A stretch of DNA of 32,242 nucleotides from Sutterella wadsworthensis 2_1_59BFAA (GTDB taxonomy: Bacteria > Pseudomonadota > Gammaproteobacteria > Burkholderiales > Burkholderiaceae_F), in contig NZ_JH815514.1 in the NCBI RefSeq assembly GCF_000297775.1, forward strand, positions 1 to 32,242, given 5' to 3'. A model generated the notes under the pieces. It searched no databases. It saw only the letters and a program-made list of their open reading frames with translations, and was not told the origin of the DNA. A program made the position numbers and the translations under genes. Positions 15,028 to 22,910 of this stretch are shown here, piece by piece. Positions within the stretch are counted from its first letter, which is position 1. Each line of letters begins with the position of its first letter.

Positions 15028-16311
15028 ATGAACCTTCTCGTTGTTGGCAACGGCGGTCGTGAACACGCTCTCGCCTGGCGCCTCGCTCAAAGCGATCGCG
15101 TGACCAAAGTTTTCGTGGCTCCCGGCAATGCCGGCACGGCCCTGACGCCCCGTCTTGAAAACCTTCCGATCACCGACATCGACCAGCTGATCGAATTCGT
15201 CAAGAGCAACAACATCGCCTTCACGGTCGTGGGTCCCGAAGCCCCGCTCGCCGCCGGCATCGTCGACAAGTTCCGCGCCGCCGGCCTGCGCATCTTCGGC
15301 CCGACGAAGGCCGCCGCGCAGCTCGAAAGCTCCAAGGACTTCGCCAAGGCCTTCATGAAGCGTCACAATATTCCGACGGCCGACTACGAATCCTTCACGG
15401 ATCCCGAAGCCGCCCACGCCTACGTCCGCCGCAAGGGCGCTCCGATCGTCGTCAAGGCCGACGGCCTTGCCGCCGGCAAGGGCGTCGTCGTCGCCATGTC
15501 CGAACAGGAAGCCCATGACGCGATCGACATGATGCTCGAAGGCCACACCTTCGGCAACGCCGGCGCCCGCGTCGTGATCGAGGACTTCCTCGACGGCGAG
15601 GAAGCCTCCTTCATCGTGATGGTCGACGGCGAAAACATTCTTCCTATGGCCACCTCCCAGGACCACAAGCGTCTTCTTGACGCCGACCAGGGTCCCAACA
15701 CGGGCGGCATGGGCGCCTACTCCCCGGCTCCCGTCGTCACGCCGGACATTCACGCCCAGGTCATGCGCGAAATCATCCGCCCGACCGTTCAGGGCATGGC
15801 CGCCGACGGCATCCGCTACACCGGCTTCCTCTACGCCGGCCTCATGATCTCGCACGGCGCCGACGGCAAGCCCATCGTCCGCACGCTCGAGTTCAACTGC
15901 CGCTTCGGCGACCCGGAAACGCAGCCGATCATGATGCGCGTCAAGAGCGACTTCTCCGAAATCATCGAAGCCGGCATCGACGGCAAGCTCGACAGCGTTG
16001 AAGTCGAATGGGATCGCCGCACCGCACTCGGCGTCGTCTGCGCCGCCCGCGGCTACCCGGCTCACCCCGAAAAGGGCGCCGTCATCGAAGAGCTGCCTGA
16101 AAACACCGCCGAACAGATGGTCTTCCACGCCGGCACGGCCCTCAACGAAGAAGGCCTGACGGTCGTCTCCGGCGGCCGCGTCCTCTGCGTCGTCGGCCTC
16201 GGCGAATCCATCGCCGCCGCCCAGAAGTCCGCCTACGCCGCCGCGCGTCAGGTGAAGTTCGACGGCATGCAGATGCGTTCCGACATCGGCTACCGCGCCC
16301 TGAACCGCTGA
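15028..16311 (+). CDS. purD: Phosphoribosylamine-glycine ligase (GAR synthetase)
   Basis: Second step of purine synthesis: 5-phosphoribosylamine plus glycine and ATP give GAR, in the cytoplasm. The 427-residue length is standard. The N-terminal GNGGREHAL (7-15) is the PurD signature, the ATP-grasp domain runs from about residue 100 to 290 (GPTKAAAQLESSKDFAKAFM, then TGGMGAYSPAP), and EFNCRFGDPETQ carries the metal and glycine ligands. It is a single-gene unit with its own promoter and terminator; purH, which is next to purD in many proteobacteria, is absent here. The ribosome binding site is weak (AAGAGA). Confidence 0.96.
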   Translation: MNLLVVGNGGREHALAWRLAQSDRVTKVFVAPGNAGTALTPRLENLPITDIDQLIEFVKSNNIAFTVVGPEAPLAAGIVDKFRAAGLRIFGPTKAAAQLESSKDFAKAFMKRHNIPTADYESFTDPEAAHAYVRRKGAPIVVKADGLAAGKGVVVAMSEQEAHDAIDMMLEGHTFGNAGARVVIEDFLDGEEASFIVMVDGENILPMATSQDHKRLLDADQGPNTGGMGAYSPAPVVTPDIHAQVMREIIRPTVQGMAADGIRYTGFLYAGLMISHGADGKPIVRTLEFNCRFGDPETQPIMMRVKSDFSEIIEAGIDGKLDSVEVEWDRRTALGVVCAARGYPAHPEKGAVIEELPENTAEQMVFHAGTALNEEGLTVVSGGRVLCVVGLGESIAAAQKSAYAAARQVKFDGMQMRSDIGYRALNR

Positions 16312-16337
16312 TAGCCCGGATCCGAACGGTCCCACAG

Positions 16338-16372
16338 GGCCGCCTCCCTCTGCGCAGGGTGGCGGCCTTTTT
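16338..16372 (+). terminator. Rho-independent terminator of purD
   Basis: GGCCGCC (16338-16344) pairs with GGCGGCC (16361-16367), with an inner CCCT/AGGG stem, followed by five T. Confidence 0.88.
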
Positions 16373-16440
16373 CATGCCCGCGACATGCAGCTTTCTTGAT
16401 TCGCTCTCCCGCAGGGGATGTCCGAACGGGACAGGCGGGC

Positions 16441-16446
16441 TATACT
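16441..16446 (+). promoter_or_regulatory. Possible -10 box for the 16518-19399 operon
   Basis: TATACT matches five of six -10 positions and lies 72 bases before the first start codon after the purD terminator. The -35 region (ATGTCC at 17-base spacing) is poor. Confidence 0.35.
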
Positions 16447-16517
16447 GAAACCACGGCGGGGGTGCCTTCAGGGCAAAGCCCCGCATCCGACCAACACCGT
16501 TCGACCCAGCCACACAG

Positions 16518-17171
16518 ATGCATCCTGCCTTTCTTTCAAAGCTCCCGGCCCTCCTGGCAGGCGCCCTGCTTCCGCTCGCTCTCGCGGGCGGCGCGCATGC
16601 CGAGAAAATCACCGGCCCGTTCGCCTACCCGACGGGCCTGCTTGACGCGCCGGCCACTCTGACGACGCCGCTCGGCCGCGACGCCCGCATCGGCAAGCCC
16701 CGCATCGTGCTCGAAAGCACCAGGCTCGAGGATCTTGCCGCCATGACGGGCGCAACCCGCCTTTCGGAGGGCGACGGCGTCTTCCGCCGCGACACGCTCT
16801 GCCTCACGGGCACCACCCACGGCAAGCCCATGATCGTCTGGTTCATCGCCACCGACAGCGACTTCGTGACCGAAGCGCAGCTCGAGTGGGCGGGTGAGCG
16901 CACGGTCCCCGAAATCTGCCGCAGGCTCGACGCCGAGCACCTTCCCGTCCAGATCGGCCGCATTGGTCTTGGCATGGAGTCCGCACTCGTTAACGAGCTT
17001 CTCGGCCGCGCCTCCTACAAGGACGAAGCGGGCTGGCACTACTGGTTCAGCCAGCGCTTCCTTCGCAACAAGCGAGGACTGCAGGAGCTCGAGCTCAACT
17101 GGCTGGCCGTTCACTATGACGACGACGGCCTCGTCGACAAGACGTTCTCCTCCCAGGTGACCAACCTCTGA
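16518..17171 (+). CDS. Exported protein of unknown function, possibly BamE-like C-terminus
   Basis: A 217-residue protein with a clear signal peptide: residues 1-28, hydrophobic core LLAGALLPLALAGG and cleavage after AHA. The mature protein would be periplasmic. The sequence IGLGMESALVNELLGRAS followed by WHYWFSQRF and then AVHYDDDGLVDK resembles the strand order of BamE/SmpA-type domains (G-x-S-x3-V-x3-LG, then a WxY strand, then a strand ending in D-x-DG), but no lipobox is present and the resemblance is only suggestive. It is the first gene of the run leading into nadD, which begins nine bases after its stop. Function is not known. Confidence 0.6.
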   Translation: MHPAFLSKLPALLAGALLPLALAGGAHAEKITGPFAYPTGLLDAPATLTTPLGRDARIGKPRIVLESTRLEDLAAMTGATRLSEGDGVFRRDTLCLTGTTHGKPMIVWFIATDSDFVTEAQLEWAGERTVPEICRRLDAEHLPVQIGRIGLGMESALVNELLGRASYKDEAGWHYWFSQRFLRNKRGLQELELNWLAVHYDDDGLVDKTFSSQVTNL

Positions 17172-17179
17172 GCCACCCT

Positions 17180-17872
17180 ATGACCGACAGTCTTGCGCTA
17201 TATTCCGCGCGCCGCGGCCTGGGCATTCTCGGCGGCACGTTCGATCCCGTGCACGCGGGGCACCTCTGTCTGGCCAGAGCGGCGCTCGACGCCGTTCCGC
17301 TCGTGCGCGTCGAGCTCATGCCCGCAGGCGAGCCTTGGCAGAAAAGCCGAATCTCGCCCGGCATTCACCGCTTGAACATGCTTCGCATTGCAGTAGAATA
17401 CGAGCCTCAATGCCGCATCAACACGTCGGAACTCTGCCGAAGCGGTGCAACCTACACCATCGACACGGTCAGCCGGCTTCGCGAGGAGGTCGGGCCCGAC
17501 ATGCCGCTGGTCCTCATCCTCGGCAGCGACCAGTGGTTCAACCTCTCCACCTGGAGGGAGTGGCAGTCGCTCACCGACTTCGTGCACATCGCGTACTGCG
17601 CCAGGGACGGCGTGCGCGAATCCGAAATTCCCGAAAGCCAGGCCCTCTGGGCCGCGCCCCGCATGACCGAGGCGCGAAAGCTCGTCTTCTCGCCTTCGGG
17701 CAGGATCGCCCGCTTCGAAATGGCGCCTCACCGCGCTAGCGCCACCGCCATCCGCCGCACGCTTGCCAGAGAACCCTTTGCCCGCGCCATGTCGTCGCTC
17801 GACGGCTGGCTCGACCCCGGCGTTGCCTCCTACATCCGGACGCACGGACTCTATCAGCCCGCGCGCCATTAA
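17180..17872 (+). CDS. nadD: Nicotinate-nucleotide adenylyltransferase
   Basis: Makes nicotinate adenine dinucleotide from nicotinate mononucleotide and ATP in NAD synthesis. GGTFDPVHAGHL (18-29) is the nucleotidyltransferase motif containing the two catalytic histidines. GSDQWFNLSTWREW (114-127) is the conserved central block, and HRASATAIRRTL near the C-terminus is the ISSTxIR-type phosphate-binding motif. The 230-residue length is slightly longer than E. coli NadD (213). It is followed 13 bases later by rsfS, the usual arrangement. Confidence 0.95.
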   Translation: MTDSLALYSARRGLGILGGTFDPVHAGHLCLARAALDAVPLVRVELMPAGEPWQKSRISPGIHRLNMLRIAVEYEPQCRINTSELCRSGATYTIDTVSRLREEVGPDMPLVLILGSDQWFNLSTWREWQSLTDFVHIAYCARDGVRESEIPESQALWAAPRMTEARKLVFSPSGRIARFEMAPHRASATAIRRTLAREPFARAMSSLDGWLDPGVASYIRTHGLYQPARH

Positions 17873-17885
17873 CCTCAAGTGAAAC

Positions 17886-18290
17886 ATGAACATCGAAGAA
17901 CTCACCCAGCTCGTCGTCAACGCCCTTGAAGACGTCAAGGCCAAGGACATCAAGGTCTTCAACACCGAAGGCCTCACCGACCAGTTCGAACGCGTCGTCA
18001 TCGCTTCGGGCACCTCCAACCGCCAGACCCGCGCCCTCGCCTACTCCGTCTCGCACGAAGTCAAGCAGGCCGGCGGCGACGTTCTCGGCATGGAAGGCCA
18101 GGAAACGGGCGAATGGGTCCTCGTCGACCTCGGCCCCGTCGTCTGCCACTGCCTGCAGCCCAACGTCCGCGACTACTACAACCTCGAAGAGATCTGGGGC
18201 GGCAAGGAAGTCTTCCTGAAGGCCAACGAAGAGTGCGCCTCCCGCCTGATGCCGCATCGTCCGGGCCACATGCCCGAAGACTTCGAATAA
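17886..18290 (+). CDS. rsfS: Ribosomal silencing factor RsfS
   Basis: RsfS (Iojap/YbeB family) binds ribosomal protein uL14 and blocks joining of the subunits when nutrients are scarce. The 134-residue protein shows the family's core: DIKVFNTEGLTDQFERVVIASGTSNRQTRALA, then GEWVLVDLGPVVCHCLQPNVRDYYNLEEIWG. C-terminal residues after about 110 are variable. It lies between nadD and rlmH, three bases before the rlmH start, so translation is probably coupled. Confidence 0.95.
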   Translation: MNIEELTQLVVNALEDVKAKDIKVFNTEGLTDQFERVVIASGTSNRQTRALAYSVSHEVKQAGGDVLGMEGQETGEWVLVDLGPVVCHCLQPNVRDYYNLEEIWGGKEVFLKANEECASRLMPHRPGHMPEDFE

Positions 18291-18293
18291 GTC

Positions 18294-18761
18294 ATGCAGA
18301 TCCGCATCGTGGCCGTCGGCCAGCGCATCACCGAGTGGGCGCAGTCGGCCGTCTCCGACTATCTGTCGCGCTTTCCGCGCGACTTCAGGGTCGAGCTCAG
18401 GGAAATCCGCACCGAGCCGCGCGCAGGCCAGACGCCCGCGCGCCTCATGGCGGCTGAAGCCGAGCGCATCCTCGCCGCCATCGAACCCGACGACTTCGTC
18501 GTCGTGCTTGACGAGCACGGCAAGGATCTCACGACGATGGACCTCGCCAGACACTTCTCGCACTGGCGCGCCGACGGCGAAACGCCCGTCTTCGTGATCG
18601 GCGGCCCCGACGGCCTCGCCCCCGAGGTGAAGGCCAGGGCCAACCTGACGATCCGGCTTTCGTCGATGACCCTGCCGCACGCCTTTGCGCGCGTCATGCT
18701 CTCCGAGCAGATCTACCGCGCATGGTCGATCCTCGCAGGCCATCCCTACCATCGAGCCTGA
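18294..18761 (+). CDS. rlmH: 23S rRNA pseudouridine1915 N3-methyltransferase
   Basis: A SPOUT-class enzyme that methylates pseudouridine 1915 of helix 69 in 23S rRNA of assembled ribosomes. The 155-residue length is exactly typical. FVIGGPDGLAPEVK forms part of the SAM-binding knot, and RLSSMTLPHAFARVMLSEQIYRAWSILAGHPYHR is the C-terminal signature. The usual G-A-DG motif has P in place of A, a minor change. It overlaps no gene and is followed after five bases by maf. Confidence 0.96.
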   Translation: MQIRIVAVGQRITEWAQSAVSDYLSRFPRDFRVELREIRTEPRAGQTPARLMAAEAERILAAIEPDDFVVVLDEHGKDLTTMDLARHFSHWRADGETPVFVIGGPDGLAPEVKARANLTIRLSSMTLPHAFARVMLSEQIYRAWSILAGHPYHRA

Positions 18762-18766
18762 CACCG

Positions 18767-19399
18767 ATGTCCAGCAAAACGATTTTCCTTGCGAGCAAGA
18801 GCCCGCGCCGCCGCGACCTGCTCACACGCCTCGGCTACGACGTTCGCGTCATCGCGAGCAACGCCCATACGCTCATGGCCTTCGAGGGCGACGAAGTCGT
18901 CCTGCCCGACGAGGCGCCCAAGGCCTACGTGCTGCGCACCGCGCGCAACAAGTTCCTTGAGGGCCTCGGCGTCAAGAACGCGGGCGAGTTCGCGGGCGTG
19001 CGCCTGCCCATCGTCGCCGCCGACACCGTCGTGAGCCTCGGCAACGAGATCCTCGGCAAACCCCGCGACTTCGACGAGGCCTGCCTCTTTCTCGAAAAGC
19101 TCTCCGGCCGCACCCACGACGTGCGCACCGCCGTCTACGTCGGCCTCTCCGAAACGGCCTGCGACTGGCGCATTTCGCACTCCACGGTGAGCTTCCGCGA
19201 GCTCACGCACGACGAAATCGAGGCCTACGCCAACAGCGGCGAGCCCTACGACAAGGCGGGCGGCTACGGCATCCAGGGCCTTGCGAGCATCTTCATCTCG
19301 AACATTTCGGGCAGCTACACCGGCATCATGGGACTCCCCGTTTACGAGACGGCCGAGCTCCTCGCCAATGCGGGCCTTCCCGTGTTCAATGCTCAATAA
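18767..19399 (+). CDS. maf: Maf-family nucleotide pyrophosphatase (YhdE type)
   Basis: A nucleotide-sanitising enzyme that hydrolyses dTTP, UTP and modified forms to monophosphates. The 210-residue protein has LASKSPRR (8-15), the ADT motif (in IVAADTVVSLG), and GEPYDKAGGYGIQG followed by GSYTGIMGLPVYETAELL, all typical of the YhdE branch. The ATG at 18767 is chosen because it puts the family's N-terminus in place; an upstream in-frame ATG at 18722 lies inside rlmH. It is the last gene of the operon; ribonuclease G (rng), often next, is absent. Confidence 0.93.
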   Translation: MSSKTIFLASKSPRRRDLLTRLGYDVRVIASNAHTLMAFEGDEVVLPDEAPKAYVLRTARNKFLEGLGVKNAGEFAGVRLPIVAADTVVSLGNEILGKPRDFDEACLFLEKLSGRTHDVRTAVYVGLSETACDWRISHSTVSFRELTHDEIEAYANSGEPYDKAGGYGIQGLASIFISNISGSYTGIMGLPVYETAELLANAGLPVFNAQ

Positions 19400-19415
19400 G
19401 TCGACCTGTTGCAAA

Positions 19416-19459
19416 CAGTCATGAAAAAAGCCCGCTGACGCGGGCTTTTTTCATGACTG
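19416..19459. terminator. Bidirectional terminator between maf and the FKBP gene
   Basis: A perfect 20-bp stem (19416-19435 with 19440-19459) with loop TGAC. The core GCCCGC/GCGGGC is flanked by A6 on one side and T6 on the other, so it can end the plus-strand maf transcript and the minus-strand FKBP transcript alike. Confidence 0.93.
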
Positions 19460-19481
19460 CCGAAGCGGCCTCAATCCGGTC

Positions 19482-19820
19482 TTAGTAGACCTTCACGAGC
19501 TCGACTTCGAAGATGAGCGTAGCGTTGGGCGGAATGCAGCCCGGGACGCCGTAGGCGCCGTAGCCGAGATGAGCGGGGATCGTAAGGCGGCGCTTCTGGC
19601 CTTCGCGCATGCCGACGACGCCCATGTCCCAGCCCTTGATGACCATGCCGACGCCGCAGACGAACTCGAGCGGCTCGCCGCGATCAAGACTGGAGTCGAA
19701 CTTCGTGCCGTCCTCGAGCCAGCCCGTGTAGTGTGCGGCGATCGTATCGCCCTTCATCGCCTGACGGCCGGTGCCTTCGGCGAGTTCCTCGATCTTGAGA
19801 TCTTTCAATTCTTCCTGCAT
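19482..19820 (-). CDS. FKBP-type peptidyl-prolyl isomerase
   Basis: A cytoplasmic cis-trans prolyl isomerase of 112 residues, a single minimal FKBP domain with no signal peptide. Visible active-site elements are AHYTGWLEDGTKFDSSLDRGEPLEF (about 29-53), VIKGWDMGVVGMREGQKRRLTIPAHLGYG (60-88) and the C-terminal strand TLIFEVELVKV. GAGGG lies nine bases before the ATG. It is a single-gene unit, divergent from the pseudo-helicase gene. Its clients are unknown. Confidence 0.93.
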   Translation of the reverse strand: MQEELKDLKIEELAEGTGRQAMKGDTIAAHYTGWLEDGTKFDSSLDRGEPLEFVCGVGMVIKGWDMGVVGMREGQKRRLTIPAHLGYGAYGVPGCIPPNATLIFEVELVKVY

Positions 19821-20193
19821 GGGTGTAGCCCTCGTGTGTAGGTTGCTGATGACACAATCTTACAGCGTCAAGCCGTTGCTCTGGCAACAGGGATGCATTC
19901 GACGTTTCCGCCGTGTACAATGAATGCGCCGTCCGACAAGCCTTCACCGTCGGACGCGATGACCTTCAGCCTGCCATCCCGCAGATCCGCCTCCCTTCGC
20001 ATCAGAGGGCACGCGGAACGGACCGCGGCGCACACCCGCGCGCCCGCAGACACTATTCCTGACAGGCTGCTCCCGCACGCCACAGCGTTTTGGCGGGCAC
20101 ATCCGATTTCGATTCCGCATACACCCAACCGACGCGAAGGGGCGCCCTCTTCTTTTCCGCGCATTCCGTGTCGGCGTGCATTGCTCAAGAACG
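19821..20193. other. Divergent region between the FKBP and pseudo-helicase genes
   Basis: 373 bases. A possible -10 box TACAAT (19916-19921) faces the pseudo-helicase gene, which would give a leader of about 265 bases; long leaders are common for DEAD-box helicase genes. Minus-strand TTGCCA and TGTAAG boxes may serve the FKBP gene. A minus-strand frame (19868-20200) is open but its third-base composition is unlike the neighbours and it has no ribosome binding site. Confidence 0.45.
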
Positions 20194-22323
20194 ATGACAA
20201 AAGACGAAAAAATCTCGAATTTCGAGCGCGTGCTGTCCTGGCTGCCCGAAGCCTTCAAGAGCTGGGCGACCTCCAATCCGTTTCTCTCCAGCACCCTCAA
20301 CGAAGTCCTGAACGAACGCGACACGCGCCTCTCCGGCACGCCCTGCACGTCCCGCCTCAAGACCGCGGTAACGGCCCTGCTGCAGAAGCTTCAGGACCGC
20401 CGCGACAAGAGCGCCGCCCTGATTCTCGCCGCCTCGCGCGAAGCCGAGGAGACCGCCTTCACGCTGGCCTCCCGCATGTCCGAGGGCACCGGCCTCAGGA
20501 TCGCCGCCACGACGGGCGTGCGTGACGGCGCAGGCCTCGCCGCCATCTTTGCCACCGCACCCGACCTCGTCGTCACGAATCCCAAGGTGCTGAAAAAGGT
20601 CTTCGACAAGGGTTTCGTAGCCCCCGAAGCCTTCCGCACGATCCTCGTCGACGGCGCCGAATGGCACGACGTCATGGGCGACACGGACCTCATCGCTTCG
20701 CTCGTCGAGCGCTTTCCCGCCGCCCTCCAGCTGATCGTGACGGGCCCCGTCGTCGTTGAGACAACCGAGGACCCCTACAACGCCATGCTGCACGCCCCCG
20801 CCTACTGCAGGGCGCCCGACGAGGCGGCGCGTGAAACCGCCCCCAAGGAACGCGTGGTACTCGTACCCGAAGAGAAGATGAGCGAGACACTCGCCCGCGA
20901 GGCTGAAAAGACGCCCGTACTCTTCCTGGTCTCGACCCCTACCGAAAGCACCCGCGTCACGGGCCTTCTCAAAGAGGCGGGCATCGCCGCCAAGCGCGCC
21001 ACCGCAACCCAGTCCGCCTCGGCCCGAGAGACGCTCGTCCTCAAGTTCATCGCAGGCCGCGTCGAGCACCTCGTCATGCCGCACTCGGTCATCGGCGAAC
21101 TCGAGCACAATCGCGCCTCCCGCGTGATCCTCACCGACCTCTCAGGTGGTCCCGAACCCTATCTCGAGCATTTGGCCCTGACGGCCGACGGCACGGGCGA
21201 GCTCGTGACGATCGTCACGCCCGAAACGCTTCCGCTCTTTGAAAAGCTCCTCGTCGCCGCCGAAAAGCGCCTGACGCTTGAAAATCCGTACAACCTTCCC
21301 GAGCCCCGCACCGTTATCGGCCAGCTTCTGCGCCGCGAAAAGCTCACGATCCGCACGAAATACGGCCGCACGGCCGAGTCCACCGAGGGCGACAGGGGCG
21401 AGCAGGACGACCGCGGCGAAGGCCGCAGCCGCTGGGAGCGCCGCAAGTCGAAGAACGGCCAGCGCAAGGACAGGAAGGATGGTTTCCGAAAGGACCGCAA
21501 GGACTTCAGAAAGGATGAGCAGGGCAAGACCTTCGGCAAGAAGCCTCGCAAGGCCGCCAAGCCCCACAGGGACGAAGCCCTCCCCGTCGAGGCCGCAGCC
21601 CCCGAAGCCGATGCCGTTATGCAGCCTCAGGCCGCTCCCGCCGAGGGCGCCGCCTCCGAGCAGGCTCAGACCCGCAAGCCGCGCAAGTCCTTCACGGAGC
21701 GCCGCTTCGGCAAGAACCGTCCCTTCAAGCAGCGTCAGGAAGACGCCGCCGAAACTTCCTCCGCACCCGTCGAGGCGCAGGCCGTCCCCGCCGCCGAAGC
21801 CGGAGCCCAGGACAAGTCCCGCAAGGACCATTTCAAGAACTTCCGCCGCAAGTCGCGCAAGTTCCAGAACGGTGAGGGCGAAGCCTCCCGAACGCAGGAA
21901 AAGCCCGTTCAGAACGCAGACTCCGAACAGGCGGCCGCAGGCGACAGGAAGCCTCAGGAAAAGAAGACCTTCGAAAAGAAGCCCTACGAGAAGAAGCCTT
22001 TCGAGAAGAAGCGCGACAGGAAGAAGCCCGCAAGGCAGGACGCCGAGGCAAAGCCCCGCCAGCAGGACTGGGACGACGACAACTTCGGCAATTCGATCCA
22101 CTACCAGCCCAAGCGCCAGAATCTCCGCGGGCTGCCCAGCGACCAGCAGATCCACTGGGAGCCGACGGATCCCTACCATCCGTCCTCCCAGGCCCTCAGC
22201 CTGCCTCAGATCATGCCCGACGAAAACCGCCGCGGCGGCTACGTCAACGGCAATGTGAACGGCAACGTGAAGGGCGGCTTCAACCGAAGCCGCAGGAACT
22301 ACCGCAAGAAGCGCGAGGGCTGA
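20194..22323 (+). CDS. DEAD-box-helicase-derived protein lacking catalytic motifs, with basic repetitive tail
   Basis: A 709-residue protein that aligns by eye with DEAD-box RNA helicases across two RecA-like domains (about 1-185 and 220-345), yet nearly every catalytic motif is changed. Motif I (AQTGTGKT) reads GTPCTSRL (48-55) within ERD...LLQKL, which aligns without gaps. Motif Ia is AASREAEE (79-86). DEAD is DGAE (153-156) in ILVDGAEWHDVMG. SAT is VTG (182-184). Motif V reads MPHSVIGELE (295-304), and motif VI (HRIGRTGR) reads EHLALTAD (325-332), so no arginine finger remains. Residues about 390-709 are a Lys/Arg-rich, low-complexity tail like those of RhlE-type helicases. ATP hydrolysis seems impossible; an RNA-binding scaffold role is inferred. 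The frame is intact with host-like codon use, so this is not a decayed gene. The ATG is chosen over an upstream GTG at 20176. Confidence 0.75.
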   Translation: MTKDEKISNFERVLSWLPEAFKSWATSNPFLSSTLNEVLNERDTRLSGTPCTSRLKTAVTALLQKLQDRRDKSAALILAASREAEETAFTLASRMSEGTGLRIAATTGVRDGAGLAAIFATAPDLVVTNPKVLKKVFDKGFVAPEAFRTILVDGAEWHDVMGDTDLIASLVERFPAALQLIVTGPVVVETTEDPYNAMLHAPAYCRAPDEAARETAPKERVVLVPEEKMSETLAREAEKTPVLFLVSTPTESTRVTGLLKEAGIAAKRATATQSASARETLVLKFIAGRVEHLVMPHSVIGELEHNRASRVILTDLSGGPEPYLEHLALTADGTGELVTIVTPETLPLFEKLLVAAEKRLTLENPYNLPEPRTVIGQLLRREKLTIRTKYGRTAESTEGDRGEQDDRGEGRSRWERRKSKNGQRKDRKDGFRKDRKDFRKDEQGKTFGKKPRKAAKPHRDEALPVEAAAPEADAVMQPQAAPAEGAASEQAQTRKPRKSFTERRFGKNRPFKQRQEDAAETSSAPVEAQAVPAAEAGAQDKSRKDHFKNFRRKSRKFQNGEGEASRTQEKPVQNADSEQAAAGDRKPQEKKTFEKKPYEKKPFEKKRDRKKPARQDAEAKPRQQDWDDDNFGNSIHYQPKRQNLRGLPSDQQIHWEPTDPYHPSSQALSLPQIMPDENRRGGYVNGNVNGNVKGGFNRSRRNYRKKREG
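21958..22017 (+). repeat. Four 15-base tandem repeats in the pseudo-helicase tail
   Basis: The units encode EKKTF, EKKPY, EKKPF and EKKRD (residues 589-608). Similar KDRKD/FRKD repeats occur at about 21466-21516, and a VNGN repeat near 22243-22268. They make the tail strongly basic. Confidence 0.8.
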
Positions 22324-22359
22324 TCCACGAGCGCCCCGCACGCCGACAAGTGTTTACAG

Positions 22360-22396
22360 AAGCGCCGGATGTTTTTACGGACATCCGGCGCTTTTT
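22360..22396 (+). terminator. Rho-independent terminator of the pseudo-helicase gene
   Basis: AAGCGCCGGATGT (22360-22372) pairs with ACATCCGGCGCTT (22381-22393), followed by T-rich sequence. Confidence 0.9.
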
Positions 22397-22470
22397 CTCT
22401 AAAATAGATCTGTTTTACCTACCCGATCGAGTTCGTCCGGCCTCCTCACACGAGGGCCGGCAGCCAGAAA

Positions 22471-22857
22471 ATGTCCGCTTCGCTTCCCGTCCGCAGTCTT
22501 CTCGCCGCCACCGCCGCCATGCTCCTGCTTTCCGCCTGCTCCACCGCCTACTACACGGGCGACACGATCAGCGGCCCCGCCCAGCGCATGAAGCGCGACG
22601 CCGACGGCAACCTGCACGACCCGCTCCTCGACGCTCCGAACCGCTCCCTGATGACGTGCACGTCCGAAGCACCCGTTACGGTGCTCCAGCGCGTGGGCGA
22701 AGTGCCCTTCGCCTGCCCCGACCTCGGCGTCTCCGCCACGCTCGACGAGCTGCGCGACGCCGGATGGCGCATTCTGAGGCTCGACATCGGCGAGGACCTT
22801 GAAAGCGACTCCCACGTGGGCTTCCCCGTCACCGTTCAGGTCCGCAAGCTCTTCTGA
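22471..22857 (+). CDS. Small lipoprotein of unknown function
   Basis: A 128-residue protein with a lipoprotein signal: hydrophobic stretch LLAATAAMLLL and lipobox LLSAC, giving a lipidated C23 after cleavage. The mature part starts STAYYTGDT and contains two more cysteines (in MTCTSEAP and FACPDL) that could form a disulfide in the periplasm. No domain is recognised. The residue after the lipid cysteine is S, which favours sorting to the outer membrane. It lies between a terminator and the aminopeptidase gene, 53 bases upstream of the latter. The ribosome binding site is weak. Confidence 0.7.
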   Translation: MSASLPVRSLLAATAAMLLLSACSTAYYTGDTISGPAQRMKRDADGNLHDPLLDAPNRSLMTCTSEAPVTVLQRVGEVPFACPDLGVSATLDELRDAGWRILRLDIGEDLESDSHVGFPVTVQVRKLF

Positions 22858-22910
22858 TGCGCCCCGCCCTGCGCAGGCTCTTCGGGACTTTCTTCATCTG
22901 AGGCATCGTC

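Noticed and set aside
19868-20200. Minus-strand frame of 110 codons between the FKBP and pseudo-helicase genes
   Set aside because: The C-terminal half reads somewhat protein-like, but third-base composition differs from neighbouring genes, there is no ribosome binding site, and it overlaps the probable promoters. A database search would be decisive.
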